NCBI GenBank assembly: GCA_036365145.1
Contig: JAEOAD010002231.1
Span: 3,451,501-3,515,500 of the forward strand
Source of the DNA: Orientallactaga sibirica
Taxonomy: Eukaryota > Chordata > Mammalia > Rodentia > Dipodidae
DNA length: 64,000 nucleotides
Reading direction: 5' to 3'
Shown: piece by piece, positions 50,274 to 61,446 of the stretch
Layout: the number at the start of each line of letters is the position of its first letter
How positions within the stretch are numbered: the stretch's first letter is position 1
Program-made: the position numbers and the translations under genes
Notes under the pieces: model-generated
What the model was told of the DNA's origin: nothing
The model's input: only the letters and a program-made list of their open reading frames with translations
Databases searched by the model: none

Positions 50274-50495
50274 GGGGACTAGAGGAATGGCTTAACAGTT
50301 AAGGTGTTTGCCTGCAAGATCAAAGGACCCAGGTTTTATTCCCCAGTACCCATGTTAACCAGATGCACAAGGGGGCATATGTGTCTGGAGTTCATTTGCA
50401 GTGTCTAGAGGCCCTGGCGTGCCTATTCTCTCTTTCTCTCTCTCTTTCTCTCTCCCTCTTTCTCTGTCAAATAAATAAAAATATATTTTAAAAAA
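50274..50495 (+). mobile_element. tRNA-derived SINE, forward
   Basis: ggggactagaggaatggctt, family middle, a CT-rich stretch and an aaataaataaaaa tail. Confidence 0.85.
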
Positions 50496-50927
50496 TAACT
50501 TCATGTCAGATAGTCATTTTGATTTATGCCACTATCTGTCACAAATCAGAGGCATTTTTCTCATAAGAAAATTTTCATAAATATACCTCCCTAGAATCTT
50601 AGCAGATTAAGCATTGCAGCATCTCTAGTGATGAAGAAGTGCAGAAGGACTAGTTCATATATAAATGTGCATGCAGGTGTTATCATTACTTAAGAAAAAA
50701 AGAAAAAGAACGTCTCGTGGCTGCCAGTTAGTACTTGAAAACACCCAAAATGTGAATTTGTAAATTATGTTTGTATGTAAATGAAATTAAAAGGAGATGA
50801 ATTTAATAAATCAAAACATGTGTTTTGATATAAATCTGGACGTGTCATTTTAACATGACTCCTTTGCACTAATATATCAACCATTTAACATTTCAGTGCT
50901 GATTGCAAGACTTCCAGAATACAAAAT

Positions 50928-50990
50928 GTTACCTATTTACCCCGGGATGTTACTTATGTACCCCGGGATGTTACTTATGTACCCCAGGAT
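50928..50990. repeat. Short tandem repeat, 3 x 21 bp
   Basis: Three units of gttacttatgtaccccggga plus t. Units 1 and 2 share ccccgggat. Unit 3 has ccccaggat, and unit 1 has cctatttac. Confidence 0.97.
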
Positions 50991-51954
50991 GGCAGCAGGT
51001 GACGGCAGAAGCTGATGATTTGTCAAATAACTAATGGTGTAAATTTCTGAAATAATTTTAATTTTGCCACTCTCAGTTAAGTAATATAATATCAAAATAC
51101 ATATTAAAGTTAATTGCCAGCCAAATTCTGTTTAAAAGACTAAATGGGTGAGTATATTAAATAGTGCAATTACTTATCCCTTTTAATTAGTTTTTCTTCT
51201 CAGGACCTTACTGAACCAGGGAAGGAGGGAACAGGGGAGGGTGAGAGGGAAAAGAGAAAAATAAAGGAGGTTGGCCAGGTATTTATTGTGATGTTTGACT
51301 GAAATTTTATGTGAGTGGAACACGGAGTGTGTACTTTATTACTTACCAGCTAAAACCAAAAAAAAAAGTAAAAGTAAAGATCTGTATAAAATGCCATATT
51401 AACTATATCTGGGAAAAAAACAAAAACAGAAAAATGTAAAAGGAACCCACCTCCTGACATATCTTGGCTCCAGGTCGTGACAATCTCCCTGCTCCCTGGG
51501 AGCACAGGAGTGCTTCATTTATCTCAAGGGCAGAGGAAGGCCTAACTCCTCCGGGTGCCTCAGCCCCTAGATGGCATGTGTGGTTTTTGTTTACCAGCTC
51601 CTGGGAGGCTGGAATGAGGAAGGACCCTGGGCTGGGGTTTCAGGTTGGCTGGCATCTGTTCAGGCTCCTGCTTGAGAGAGGGGCGGGACTTTCTCAAGGA
51701 GCTTTCATTTCACTGCACTAAGCCCCTTAAGCCCCTGGAATCATGAATGTCTCAGCGCTGCACGTTCAATGTGCGGCCCAGTCTCCAGATTTCCACTTCG
51801 GCATTGAACTTCCAGACACCTGGCGAGTGAGGAACATGGAGACCCCAAGACTATCAGGCTAAGAGTAAACTTCAAAGTGTCACCCTGACAGGAAAACAGG
51901 GCAGGAAAGGGAGAGGGAAGCACAGGGATTTCTCCACCCCATTCCCTTTTATTC

Positions 51955-52105
51955 TTTTGTTGGGGAGTGTTGTGAGGGGGTTGTTTGTTTGTTTGGGCAG
52001 GGTCTCTAGCCCATGTTGACCAGAGTTCACACTATACCCCAGGCTGGCCTCGAACTTGCGGCAATTCCCCTGTCTTGAAGTAAAGCACACATCCAGCTCC
52101 TTTCT
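51955..52105 (-). mobile_element. Degenerate B1-like SINE, reverse
   Basis: gcagggtctctagcccatgt, ccccaggctggcctcgaact and aagcacacatccagctcc match a decayed reversed B1. Confidence 0.55.
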
Positions 52106-52734
52106 CCCTTAAAAGACTTGGAAGTACAGGCAGCCTGCTGGAAGAGGAAGAGACCTAAAGAAAGAGGCTGGTTTCTTCCACTGGCCACTGTACTGTTTTC
52201 TTCAGTGTCCCTGGATTATTTGCAAGGTCCTTATCACCCAAAGGGAAGTAATAGCATATGTCAACCCATCTCCTGATGTATGTTAAGTTCATAAACATAT
52301 TTTGTGAAGGAAATGAATTATTTGCATATAGCATGTTTACAATTTATGTAAATGTCATAACTGTTCTGTAGAACTGTAAAGCCAAAATCTTTGCTCTAGT
52401 ATGTGAGTAATAAGGAAACATTGACACACCAAATAGTTACCTTACAGTTCACATACATGGTCATATTCTGCAACATGAGCTGTATGGAATTCCAGTGCGC
52501 ACACACTGCTGCTCCATTCATTAAAAGCAGCCATGTGGGCTAAAATAATGTTTTATCCAGGATCCTTTCAGACTTCTAACACCACCCTCTCCCTAACCCA
52601 GTCTCCCAACTAAAACTATGCTCTTTATATCATCCTAATTCTCTGGATAAAATCTGGCTGTTTCAGTTTTGCCAATAAGCATCTACACCTGGATGGAAGA
52701 GATTAACTTTATTTCAGATCCACTCTTTCCTTCA

Positions 52735-52770
<36 letters not shown>

Positions 52771-54189
52771 CTTCCAGCTCCCTCCTGGACTTCAAAGACA
52801 CTTTGTGGTTTGACTTGCAGAAAATCAATGGTGGGAGATGAAAAGGGGCTCCTGTTTATCTCTGCTGCTGAAGGTCATTCAGTTTAGAATACACAGCAGG
52901 GGGCGGGCAGAGGCACATTGGAGCAGAGGGAAGGCAAATTGCTCATGTACACAGAATCCATAATCAAGAAACAGTGGCAACCATTTTACAGGGCTACAAC
53001 ACACCAAGATCTAATCCATTAATAAGAATCAGTAGAGTATGATATACTGTCATTGGTGTATAAATTTATTTCAGAAACTGTAAAAATCATTTCAAAAGCT
53101 ACACATTTGTTACAGGGCACAAAAATATATGGTTGATCACATTACCTAAAAGGCATTCATAAAGGTATTTGAATTTAGTAACCTTTAGGCATTACCACTT
53201 GCAAGGGTGGTACTAAGTTTACATGGCTAAGTAGAGGTTTAGTCTTCCTGACATAGATGAGGCCAGAGTTGCCAGCTTTGCTGGCTGAGCCAGCTTGTGC
53301 ATGAGTTTTCTTCAACAGGGCCATGTGTGTTGCTCAGCTCCCCGTGCTCTGGGTTCCCCTAGGCCAGTTCTTCAGCTAGGTTCGAGGAAAGCTATAAACC
53401 ATCCTCATCCTCCACTGCCAGATGTACAGTGTGCTCTCCAGGGTCCCACGCATAGCGATTGAGCCTCTATAACAACACTCAATTGTCTGCCATTGTGGTA
53501 GAGTTAAAATTTGTATTATACTTAGTAGTATTAAAGCAAATAAAAAAAGCCTAAAAATAAATAAATAAATATCTTAAGCAGACACTCTTCCCTCTACCAA
53601 GTTCTCAAGTGAAATTCACACACCAAAGATGACAGCATGTGGAGAACAAAGTACCAGTTCATAACTGGTTCAGTGACTGTTAGTCTCCAGTTCAGAGCAT
53701 TTCTACATTGAATTGAAACCCACAGTTTAGATGTAAGGCCTCCACGGTATCTTATCTGGTCCAAACCAGAGAATATTCATTCATCCTGTGTCCCATTTTC
53801 TAAGTTATTGTGTGATATTGGAGCTAAAGCAAAGGACGTGTAGACATTAAATGTACACATAAAAAGGCAGGAGCAGCGAAAGAAAACTGGCTAGGATATT
53901 AAAGGGACCTGGTTCAGTCCACCACGTAGAGTGAGAGAGAGGGAGGACAGAACTTCTCAAAAGGTAGATAAGCCACCCATCAGGACGGTGTCCTCCAAAA
54001 TATGGAGCTAGACCAGGTTATGATCCCCTTCTTTTGTGGGCAGACGCAAAAAAAGGAAGCAGGTAAAATATGAGTGGGGTTCCTCTTTCCTCCCTGTGTG
54101 CTATTCCTTTCCAGACTATGTGAAGGCAAGGTAGAACCCATTTCATTTTGCTGCACCTGGTAAATCCTGTGGGCCAAGACTGCTCCTAA

Positions 54190-54624
54190 TGTGAGAAATA
54201 AAGAAACATGCTGTCTTTTCTGTCAAAGGGTTAAAAAGAGAAATTCACTTCTGGAAGGACATCATTCTGAGTCAGCCATCCTTGAGACCAAGAAAGTCAG
54301 CCGAAAGAATCCTTGAAAACAAAGGTTCTATTTCTGCATGTGGTGAGAGGTTCCTAAACTTTCCCTTCCTTAATCCTAGAAACTGTCGTTTGTATATCTT
54401 AGCCAATCATGTGAGACTGTGACGCCAAACTGACTCAAGTAACAACGCCCAGGACCCTGCCTGCATTAGGGAATATAAAAGCACCATCCAGCAGACCCCC
54501 CTGCTTGGGTGCTTGCTTGCCAGAACTTTAAAAAGTTATGCATCCATCTGCAGAAATAAACATTACCTTGCCAATGTACCTCAGAGAGTGTGCTCATTGT
54601 TGAGCCCTAGACTCGTTTCTAACG
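54190..54624 (+). mobile_element. Solo LTR with 4-bp target duplication (ERV1-like size)
   Basis: 435 bp starting TGTGAGAAATAA and ending TTTCTAACG, flanked by CTAA at 54186-54189 and 54625-54628. Internal order fits an LTR promoter and poly(A) site: CCAAT at 54403-54407, TATA-like gaatataaaagc at 54471-54482 and AATAAA at 54555-54560, followed by a T/G-richer end. The terminal CG instead of CA may be a point change. A 4-bp duplication is typical of gamma-type/ERV1 integrations. No gag, pol or env sequence is adjacent. Confidence 0.75.
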
Positions 54625-55894
54625 CTAATGGGGCCACTTCTCATGTTTTGTGCTTTTGGATTCAGGTCACTTGCTGAATATGTGCCCTTGGGCAATGCCT
54701 CCTTTGCAGATTTACTATAAGGACTAAGAATGAAAATCCTAAGTAGGCAAACTGTATAGAGAGCACATTTTTGAAAAGGAGTGGTAGCTATTTTTACACT
54801 TTTTACTACAAACCTCCCAGAGGAGAGCTTTTCACCTTATTATTGGCTCACCCTTAAAAGCACAGCAGATTTCATAACTTCTCCACGCTTCAGGTCTTTT
54901 TCCACCCATTATGAGGGAATTAACCAGCCAAACCAGAAAAGTGCAGGCTTGCGGCGGGCATGATGAGGAAGCAGAGAGGAAAATGGAGACAGGACCTTTC
55001 CTTTCAAATTCAGGCTGGGAGCAGGGAAACAGCACTGAAGTGGGCATCTGTGCAATTCAGTGAGATTCCTGCTGAGGATACAGGAAATGGCACCTCATTG
55101 CTGGGGTTATTTGCCAGATATCCTGAGAGCCACCAGGCACTGGCCAGCTCCCACAGTTCCTTCACAGCTTCTTTACACAACAGTCCACCCGCTACTATGA
55201 AGAGCCATGCAATTCCATCTAGAAAGGGTGTGCTGCCCTGACCGCTCTATTTTGGATGAGTCTATTTTCAGTCCTCTATATGGAGCCACCAGCTGAAGTC
55301 CTTAGTGACCCCTGCCTGTTGTCAAGTCATTCTTTTGTCCTGTCTCAAAGAGCATTTTGTCCTTAATATGCCTCTGCTTCCTACTCGCCAGAGTTAACCC
55401 TGCGGCAGGCTGTAATGACATGTCTTCCTCAAAACCTCAGCCTCAGTGAGATTTTTATCTTAAGGCAAGAGTTAGTGAATAATTGTGGCACCACTAAAAA
55501 AGCACAAGCAACATTAAAAATTGCCCTGCTGCTTGATTAGTGATAGCCGGCATATTTTGACTGTGTGAAGACTCATGGACTCAGGTAAGAGAAAAAGTTG
55601 TTTTTTTTTTTTGCTTCACAACAGTAGCAAGCAACCTTTCTATCTCTGTTCTAAAAGCAATTATATTAAATAAACCAAAGCAAAATAAGAAAGTTCCTTG
55701 GAACAACTTTGCTATTTGGATTTTCAATTTTAAACTACTTTAAACATGTCTTCTATTACAAACACACATACAATAAATAAAATTATGGTTAAAATTTGAT
55801 AAGCTAATTGTTTATATGTACTGTTGCTCAAACACTCCTTAAAGATAAGTACTGATGGCATTTTGTTTGCTTCCCTACAATCATGTCTAGGGAT
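54625..55894. other. Intergenic; nothing recognised
   Basis: About 1.27 kb of unique-looking sequence. ORFs at 54960-55241 and 54832-55047 overlap on opposite strands and match no family known to me. Confidence 0.4.
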
Positions 55895-55981
55895 TTTAAA
55901 TTAATTAATTAATTCATTCATTTTCAAGCAGAAAGAGACAAAGAGAACCAAACCCAGGTCATTAGGCTTTGCAGAAAAGTG

Positions 55982-56105
55982 CACTCTGGCCCAGGCTGAC
56001 CTGGAATTCACTATGTATCTCAGGATGGCCTTAAGCTCACAGCATTCCTCCTACCTCAGCCTCCCAAGTGCTGGGATTAAAGGCATGTGCAACCATGCAC
56101 AGTCC
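55982..56105 (-). mobile_element. B1 SINE, reverse (5'-truncated tail side)
   Basis: cactctggcccaggctgacc, cctcccaagtgctgggatta and ggcatgtgcaaccatgcac. Just left of it (about 55900-55980) is part of a reversed tRNA-SINE that it interrupts or abuts. Confidence 0.85.
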
Positions 56106-56118
56106 AATTCTGGGATTT

Positions 56119-56264
56119 ATTTTTTTCCGAGGTAGAGTCTCACTCTAGCTCAGGCTGACCTGGAATTCACTGTGGAGTCTCAGGGTGGCCTCAAATTCAA
56201 GGCGATTCTCTTACCTCTATCTCCCGAGTGCTGGGATTAAAGGCGTGCGCCACCACACCTGGCC
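56119..56264 (-). mobile_element. B1 SINE, reverse
   Basis: ttccgaggtagagtctcact, cctggaattcactgtggagt and gcgtgcgccaccacacctgg. Retains CpG-containing positions, so relatively young. Confidence 0.93.
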
Positions 56265-56976
56265 ACTTCTAGGAATTTTTAATGCATTTGAAATGGCTGG
56301 AAGAGGAATTAGTGCACATCTTGCAATGGTAGGTTGCTCTGATCCAGTGTGTAGTGGAAGAAGCTGTGAATTAGCTCCTATCTATTATTTGACTTGTCCC
56401 ATTCTAGTTCTGTAACCTGGAGCATATAATTTAAAACTGGATAAACCCCACTTTCTCCTTCTACATGGGTTTAATGATTGCTTCCTGGGGTTATAGTGAA
56501 GATTAATGTTTATAAGTCACTGGTAGAAATGAATAGCATTAAGGGAAGAATCAATAAGGCAACTGGTAGTTATTAAACTCTCATGGCTGTGTTAATTTGC
56601 TTCTAAATTCTCCTGCTATCAAAATGGTAAAACTGGCATGCAAGATGTATGTGTTGGCTTACAGAGGTGATGGGCTAGGAAATTCAAGGAAAGGGGAGAG
56701 GGTGCCAGCAACACCCTTGAAAAGTTGGCACAAGGTGAATCAGACTGTAGTCAGAGCGGAAAGCACATGCTAGTTGCTGTAACTGGCAGGGAGACTCTTG
56801 CTCTTGAACCCAGTGATGATAAGGAGCTTGACTCTGTTGTATACAGGAAGAGGACATCACAGTAGAGCAAAAAGATTCACAGCTACTATGGATGAGAGAG
56901 GATTTAGGAAATACAGTGGGAAGCATATGATGCAGTAAACTGACCACCCCTGAAACTGCAAGAACACAGAGGCCGA
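56265..56976. other. Intergenic; nothing recognised
   Basis: About 0.7 kb of unique-looking sequence. The long minus-strand ORF entering it from the polypurine tract is an artefact. Confidence 0.4.
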
Positions 56977-57199
56977 GCCGGGCGTAGTGGCGCATGCCTT
57001 TAATCCCAGTGCTCGGGAGGCAGAGGTAGGAGGATCGCCATGAGTTTGTTAATTCCAGGTCAGCCTGGACCAGACCAGAGTGAAACCCTACCTCAAAGAA
57101 GAAGAAGAAGAAGAAGAAAAAAAAAAAAAAAAGGAGGAGGAAGAAGAAGAAGAAGAAGGAGAAGAAGAAGAGGAAGAAGAAGAAGAAAAAGAAAGAAAG

Positions 57200-57230
<31 letters not shown>

Positions 57231-57271
57231 GGAAGAAAGAAAGAACAAAAGAAAAGAAAAAAGAAAGAAAG
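56977..57271 (+). mobile_element. B1 SINE with 180-bp (GAA/GAAA)n tail and target duplication
   Basis: gccgggcgtagtggcgcatg and agtgctcgggaggcagaggt, missing the central block after gccatgagtt, then a pure purine tract from about 57095 to 57271. Flanked by AGAACACAGAGG at 56961-56972 and 57272-57283, so the purine tract lies inside the duplication and grew from the B1 A-tail. ORFs of 68-233 codons crossing it are artefacts. Confidence 0.93.
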
Positions 57272-57479
57272 AGAACACAGAGGTTTCTGCCCCATGCATT
57301 CCAGGAATGTGAACTTAAAATGCCTGGATTGGGTAGATAGAGAGCACAGGATCAAATTAGACAAATACCCCTGCTCCCCAGGCAAGGAAGACTGAGAGTG
57401 GTGAATGGAAGAGAGGGAACAAGCATGGAGCAGGATCTAGAAGAGACCACTGAGAGTTCTGACAGCAGCATAACCCAAC

Positions 57480-57840
57480 TGTGATGGATAATCTCTGGTC
57501 AACTGGGCAGAATTTAGAATCACCATGGAAACAAACCTCTGGTGACATCTGTGAGGGATTTTCTAGATTAGGTTAGTTGAAGTGAGAGGACTTTAACTAT
57601 GGATATCACCCTCCCATGGAGGTTCCTGAACTGTATACAAAAGAGAAAACTAGCTGAACTTTCAGCGTTCATCTCTGTGTCCTCCATGCTGGTGTGATGA
57701 CGTGACAATGGCTTCCTGCTCCTGCCGTGCTGTCCCCACTGTGATGGAGTCTTACTTACCCTCTAGAACTGTAAAGCGAAATAAACTCTTTCCTTGCTGC
57801 AGTGGTTTCTGGCCAGGTAATTTGTCCCACCAATTAATAA
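57480..57840 (+). mobile_element. Rodent LTR (ERVL/MaLR-like), forward
   Basis: tgtgatggataatctctggt, gggattttctagattaggtt and aagcgaaataaactctttcc, ending tttgtcccac. Reverse partner of the family copy at 58592-58890. Confidence 0.65.
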
Positions 57841-58309
57841 TTTGCTAATACACCAACCCACTGTAAATGTTAGACCTGCCAGTCTGACAGTAGAGGAAGA
57901 GAGCTGGTAGGACGAAGGAACTGGGAAAGTGAGCATCTACCATCCTATATAAGGAACATCTAAGCAAGGGGCTCGAAGTGGAAGAAAGGGAGAAGAGGTC
58001 TTCAAAATATGAAATCAACTACACTCAGCAATATTCTTTAAATGCCTGTGTACATGGATGAGGGCACACAAAGTAAAACAGTAAAATCTAGGATGATCCC
58101 ATAGTTTTAGGCTAAGTCAGAAAGCTTTAATAACTGTGTTTAACAGTAGTAGGAAGAGGCTGAAAGATTGAATTTGCTTTGGACTTGAACTACCTAGTAG
58201 AGATGAAAAAAGAACCAAGAGATAAGTGTATCACCAACCTAGAGTTAAGTTGAAGAGGATAAGAACAGCAGAAAGGCCCAATTGTGGAAGGAATTAGGAA
58301 GTAGTTATT
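57841..58309. other. Intergenic; nothing recognised
   Basis: Unique-looking purine-biased sequence between two repeats. Confidence 0.35.
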
Positions 58310-58590
58310 CTATCAGCTTGAATGTCACCTCCTTATAGAGACCTTAATCTGATATCCCTTATTTTCAACAATATCCATTTCTCCATTCTCTTGCAAAGTA
58401 CTTCTCTGTTTGTAACTGTCCATCTCTCTCTGAGCTAGTTTCAAAACTCTCTTTCTCCAGCTGGACTGTCTAAGCTGCATAGGAGTTGAGATACCATGGT
58501 TCTTCTACAGCCTGAGTACTTAGCTCAGTATGTGGCACATAGTAGATGATCAGATCTTGATGAGCCTGATTTCAATGAGTCTTAAAAACT
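58310..58590. mobile_element. L2-like LINE fragment
   Basis: gaatgtcacctccttataga and tatgtggcacatagtagatg are the usual L2-type phrases. Diverged. Confidence 0.55.
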
Positions 58591-58591
58591 G

Positions 58592-58890
58592 TGTATTAGT
58601 CAACTTCTCATTACAGGGAACTGACAAAAATCAATTTAAGGGAGGAAAGATTTATTTCAGCATATAGCTCCAGGTTACAGTTCACCATGGCCGGGAAGGC
58701 ATGGCAGCAGGAGCTTGAGGCAGCTGGTCCCATGCAGCACAGTGAGGAAGCAGAGTGAGGAATGCCACTGCTTAGCCAGCTCTCTCCTTTTTATATAGTC
58801 CAGGATTCTTCCCATTTCAAATGACCTACTCAAGATAATCTCTCACAGGTGATCCTAGATCCTAACAACCAACATAAACTATCACAAGCT
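58592..58890 (-). mobile_element. Rodent LTR (same family as 57480), reverse
   Basis: gtattagtcaacttctcatt, ggaggaaagatttatttcag, gggaaggcatggcagcagga and aaccaacataaactatcac are the reversed form of the 57480 LTR. Confidence 0.65.
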
Positions 58891-58954
58891 AGGCTGTGGT
58901 GGGTTAAGGAAGAACACAGACTGAGAAATCTTTAATTTCTAGAAACTTTTTAAT

Positions 58955-59156
58955 TTTTTAATTTTTATTTATTTGAAGGATAGAAAGAGGCAGAGAGAGA
59001 GAGAGAATGGGTGCACCAGTGCCTCTAGGCACTACAAAAGAACTCCCGATGCATGTGCCACCATGTCCATCTGACTTACATGAGTCCTGGGAATTGAACC
59101 TAGGACCTTTGGTTTTGCAGGCAAGTGTCTTAACCACTAAGCCATCTCTCTAGCCC
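58955..59156 (-). mobile_element. tRNA-derived SINE, reverse
   Basis: tttttatttatttgaaggat at left and cactaagccatctctctagc at right. Confidence 0.9.
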
Positions 59157-59239
59157 TAATTTCTAGAAATTTGATTGTGAAGGCTGAGAGGGCAGAAGCT
59201 GCAGGAAGATATTATGGTTACACAGGGGCCATGGAGGGG

Positions 59240-59510
59240 GGGTGACAGGGTAGATCACTGGGTAAGATGCTTACTGTACAAGCATGAGGACCTTAAATCA
59301 GATCCCAAACACCCACATAAAATCTCAGGCATGGTGGTATGCACCTATATATAATCCCAGAGTTTGGAGACAAAGACTGGTAATCTCTGAAGCTCACTGG
59401 CTAGTTGTCTAGACTAATCAGTGAGCGATAGATTCAGTGAGACCTTGTTGCAAAGAATAAGATAGAGAACAACTGAGAAAGACCCCCCACACACACACAC
59501 ACACAAACCC
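59240..59510 (+). mobile_element. B3-type SINE with (CA)n tail, forward
   Basis: acagggtagatcactgggta, gcatgaggaccttaaatcag, tgagaccttgttgcaaagaa and a (CA)n run at about 59488-59506. Confidence 0.7.
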
Positions 59511-59574
59511 AAGAAACAAAAACCTCTGGCCTTCACATACTTGCACATATACACACTGATACTCCCCCACCATG

Positions 59575-59910
59575 GTAGTTAGAATGGATGGCCCCAGTAG
59601 ATTCAGGAGTTTTATTCAGACTTGTAACTTGGTGTCACTGTGGGTGGATCCTAGTGTCCAGCCCTAAGAAGTGGGGGTGGATGGGGAATTCCAGCCTAAG
59701 ATCTACAGAACAGTTTAAGCTCTGCCTGGGGTTCCTAGAGTGTGCTTGCTTATGGTGCTGCCCTTGGTTTCACTCTGCATGGACCTGTGAAGGGAGGCCA
59801 GCTTCTTCCACCTGTATGGAACTTCCCCTGGATCTATAAGCTTCAATAAATGTTCCTCCACAAACTGTGCCTGGTTTGGAAGTTCATGCCAGCAACATAA
59901 AGCTGACTGT
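59575..59910 (+). mobile_element. Probable ERVL/MaLR-type LTR, forward
   Basis: tggtagttagaatggatggc, gtccagccctaagaagtggg, gagggaggccagcttcttcc-like text, gcttcaataaatgttcc (poly(A) signal) and gctgactgtgac. It resembles 11354-11684. A (CA)n tract follows at about 59916-59955. Confidence 0.55.
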
Positions 59911-59955
59911 GACACCCCCCCACACACACACACACGCATACATGCATACACACAC

Positions 59956-60304
59956 AGGCTTTGTATTTTAAGTTTTGGGATTAGAGAGTATTGAATACAT
60001 GTAGTGGGAAGAGTTCAAGGGAGAGAATAGGAAGAGCTCAAGTAGTAGAATAGGAGTGAGGATGGTTCCCAGGTTCTAGCAGATGGTGACAAGGAAGAGG
60101 GGAAGGACCAGTTCTGTAAGAGGTGGCATGAAGGAGGGAAGATGGAGAACATTTAAGCACATAAAGTGGTATGGAAAAGCAGTTGGAAAAATAAAGACCT
60201 ATTTATAGACTCTTATTTCTCAGTAAATTGAGAAGGAAAGATAGTGACCTGAAGAGAATAATAGAGATTTGAAATACCTACTTAGGGCCATGGAAAGAGG
60301 AGCA
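59956..60304. other. Intergenic; nothing recognised
   Basis: Purine-rich unique-looking sequence. Confidence 0.35.
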
Positions 60305-60405
60305 GGCTAGAAAGCAGGCTTTGTGAGGGTAGGGACTTTTCTGCTATTTCCCTCTGGAATCTTCAGCCCTAGGACAGAGCCTAGCACATGAATTCAGGTG
60401 GCAAT
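60305..60405. mobile_element. L2/MIR-like fragment
   Basis: tgtgagggtagggacttttc and ggacagagcctagcacatga match the common conserved L2/MIR phrases. Confidence 0.5.
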
Positions 60406-61250
60406 AAACGCATCCTCGGCCCAGGGACAGAGGCTAGCATGTGACTCTGTAAAGAAATGCTATGTGCTGCATAATGGCAGGACCCACCTCAAAAACAAAA
60501 ATTGAGGAAGAAAAAGGAGCTTGAAACAAACCCAAACTATTTTTCATCACAGTTGTGTATATGACCAGACAAATTTTGACTTCTGGCAGTGTCATCTAAG
60601 ATTTTGGAAGGCACTAGAAGGTGGGGGTTAAGACAGCTTCTACTTCAATGCTGCAGTCCTCAGAACTTAGCTGAAGGGCTAGCTGGGATGCTTGGTTACC
60701 CCCACAGGTCCTCTTCATGAGGCCACTTGACCTATTCAGAATGGGATGTGCCAAGGAGTTAGTTGGCACCCCTAACGGCCACCTTGACGATGACAAAGAA
60801 CAAACCTGGAAGGATGACACTTCCTCAGCCCAGTTGCAGGCCTCTTACCTTCTTAATGTGGAATAGAAATGCCCTTTGCTACTGAAGCTACTTCTCTGTC
60901 TCCCTTTGTCTCTCTATTTGATGCAAACCTCTGCCTGACAGGTAGGGACAACAAAGAGAAAGCAAGGAGAACTCATGGTTTCTGTGCACAAGGAAAACAA
61001 TGTGGCCAGTTTCTTATTCCTACCAAACAAGTGCTCCACTTTTATCACAGATATTTTGTAAACATTTATTTTACTCTCCTAAGCTGAAAGTCACAGAGTA
61101 AAAGGAAAATCACTCAAAATAACATCTTTCAACATGTCCTGGCACAGGAGACATTCGGAAATCATCCAAAGTTGCACCTGTGTATAATGAATATGCTTAT
61201 ATTTGGGAGAAGTATGAAGATGCTTGTATGACTATTCTGGCGGGAGACTC
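60406..61250. other. Intergenic; nothing recognised
   Basis: Unique-looking sequence. Two short ORFs, at 60614-60820 (minus) and 60869-61087 (plus), have no recognised homologues. Confidence 0.35.
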
Positions 61251-61264
61251 AAAAGGAATATGTG

Positions 61265-61402
61265 AAGCCGGGTGTGGTGGCGCACGCCTTTAATCCCAGC
61301 ACTTGGGAGGCAGAGGTAGGAGGATTGCCGTGAGTTCGAGGCCACCCTGAGACTACATAGTTAATTCCAGGTCAGCCTGGACCAGAGTGAAACCCTACCT
61401 CG

Positions 61403-61436
<34 letters not shown>
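61265..61436 (+). mobile_element. Young B1 SINE with 34-A tail and perfect target duplication
   Basis: gccgggtgtggtggcgcacg to aaaccctacctcg and an uninterrupted A34 at 61403-61436. Flanked by AAAAGGAATATGTG at 61251-61264 and 61433-61446. The unbroken tail and intact duplication indicate a recent insertion. Confidence 0.97.
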
Positions 61437-61438
<2 letters not shown>

Positions 61439-61446
61439 AATATGTG

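Larger units (their letters stand above)
50496..54189. other. SINE-poor intergenic block
   Basis: About 3.7 kb almost free of SINEs. Holds a 3 x 21-bp repeat at 50928-50990, a reversed B1-like piece at about 51955-52105 and (TC)n at 52739-52767. The part at 51460-51740 is GC-richer. No exon of a neighbouring gene is recognised on either strand. Regulatory DNA is possible but unproven. Confidence 0.4.

Noticed and set aside
53250..53520. Minus-strand phrase reading RYAWDPGEHTVHLAVEDEDG that looks protein-like
   Set aside because: Stops occur directly on both sides, no splice sites fit, and I do not recognise a family. It is probably chance, though a decayed pseudogene cannot be excluded.
56684..57385. 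233-codon minus-strand ORF and 68-90-codon ORFs across 57.1 kb
   Set aside because: They read through the B1 element and its polypurine tail (poly-Phe/Leu or poly-Glu/Lys/Arg). Pure low complexity.
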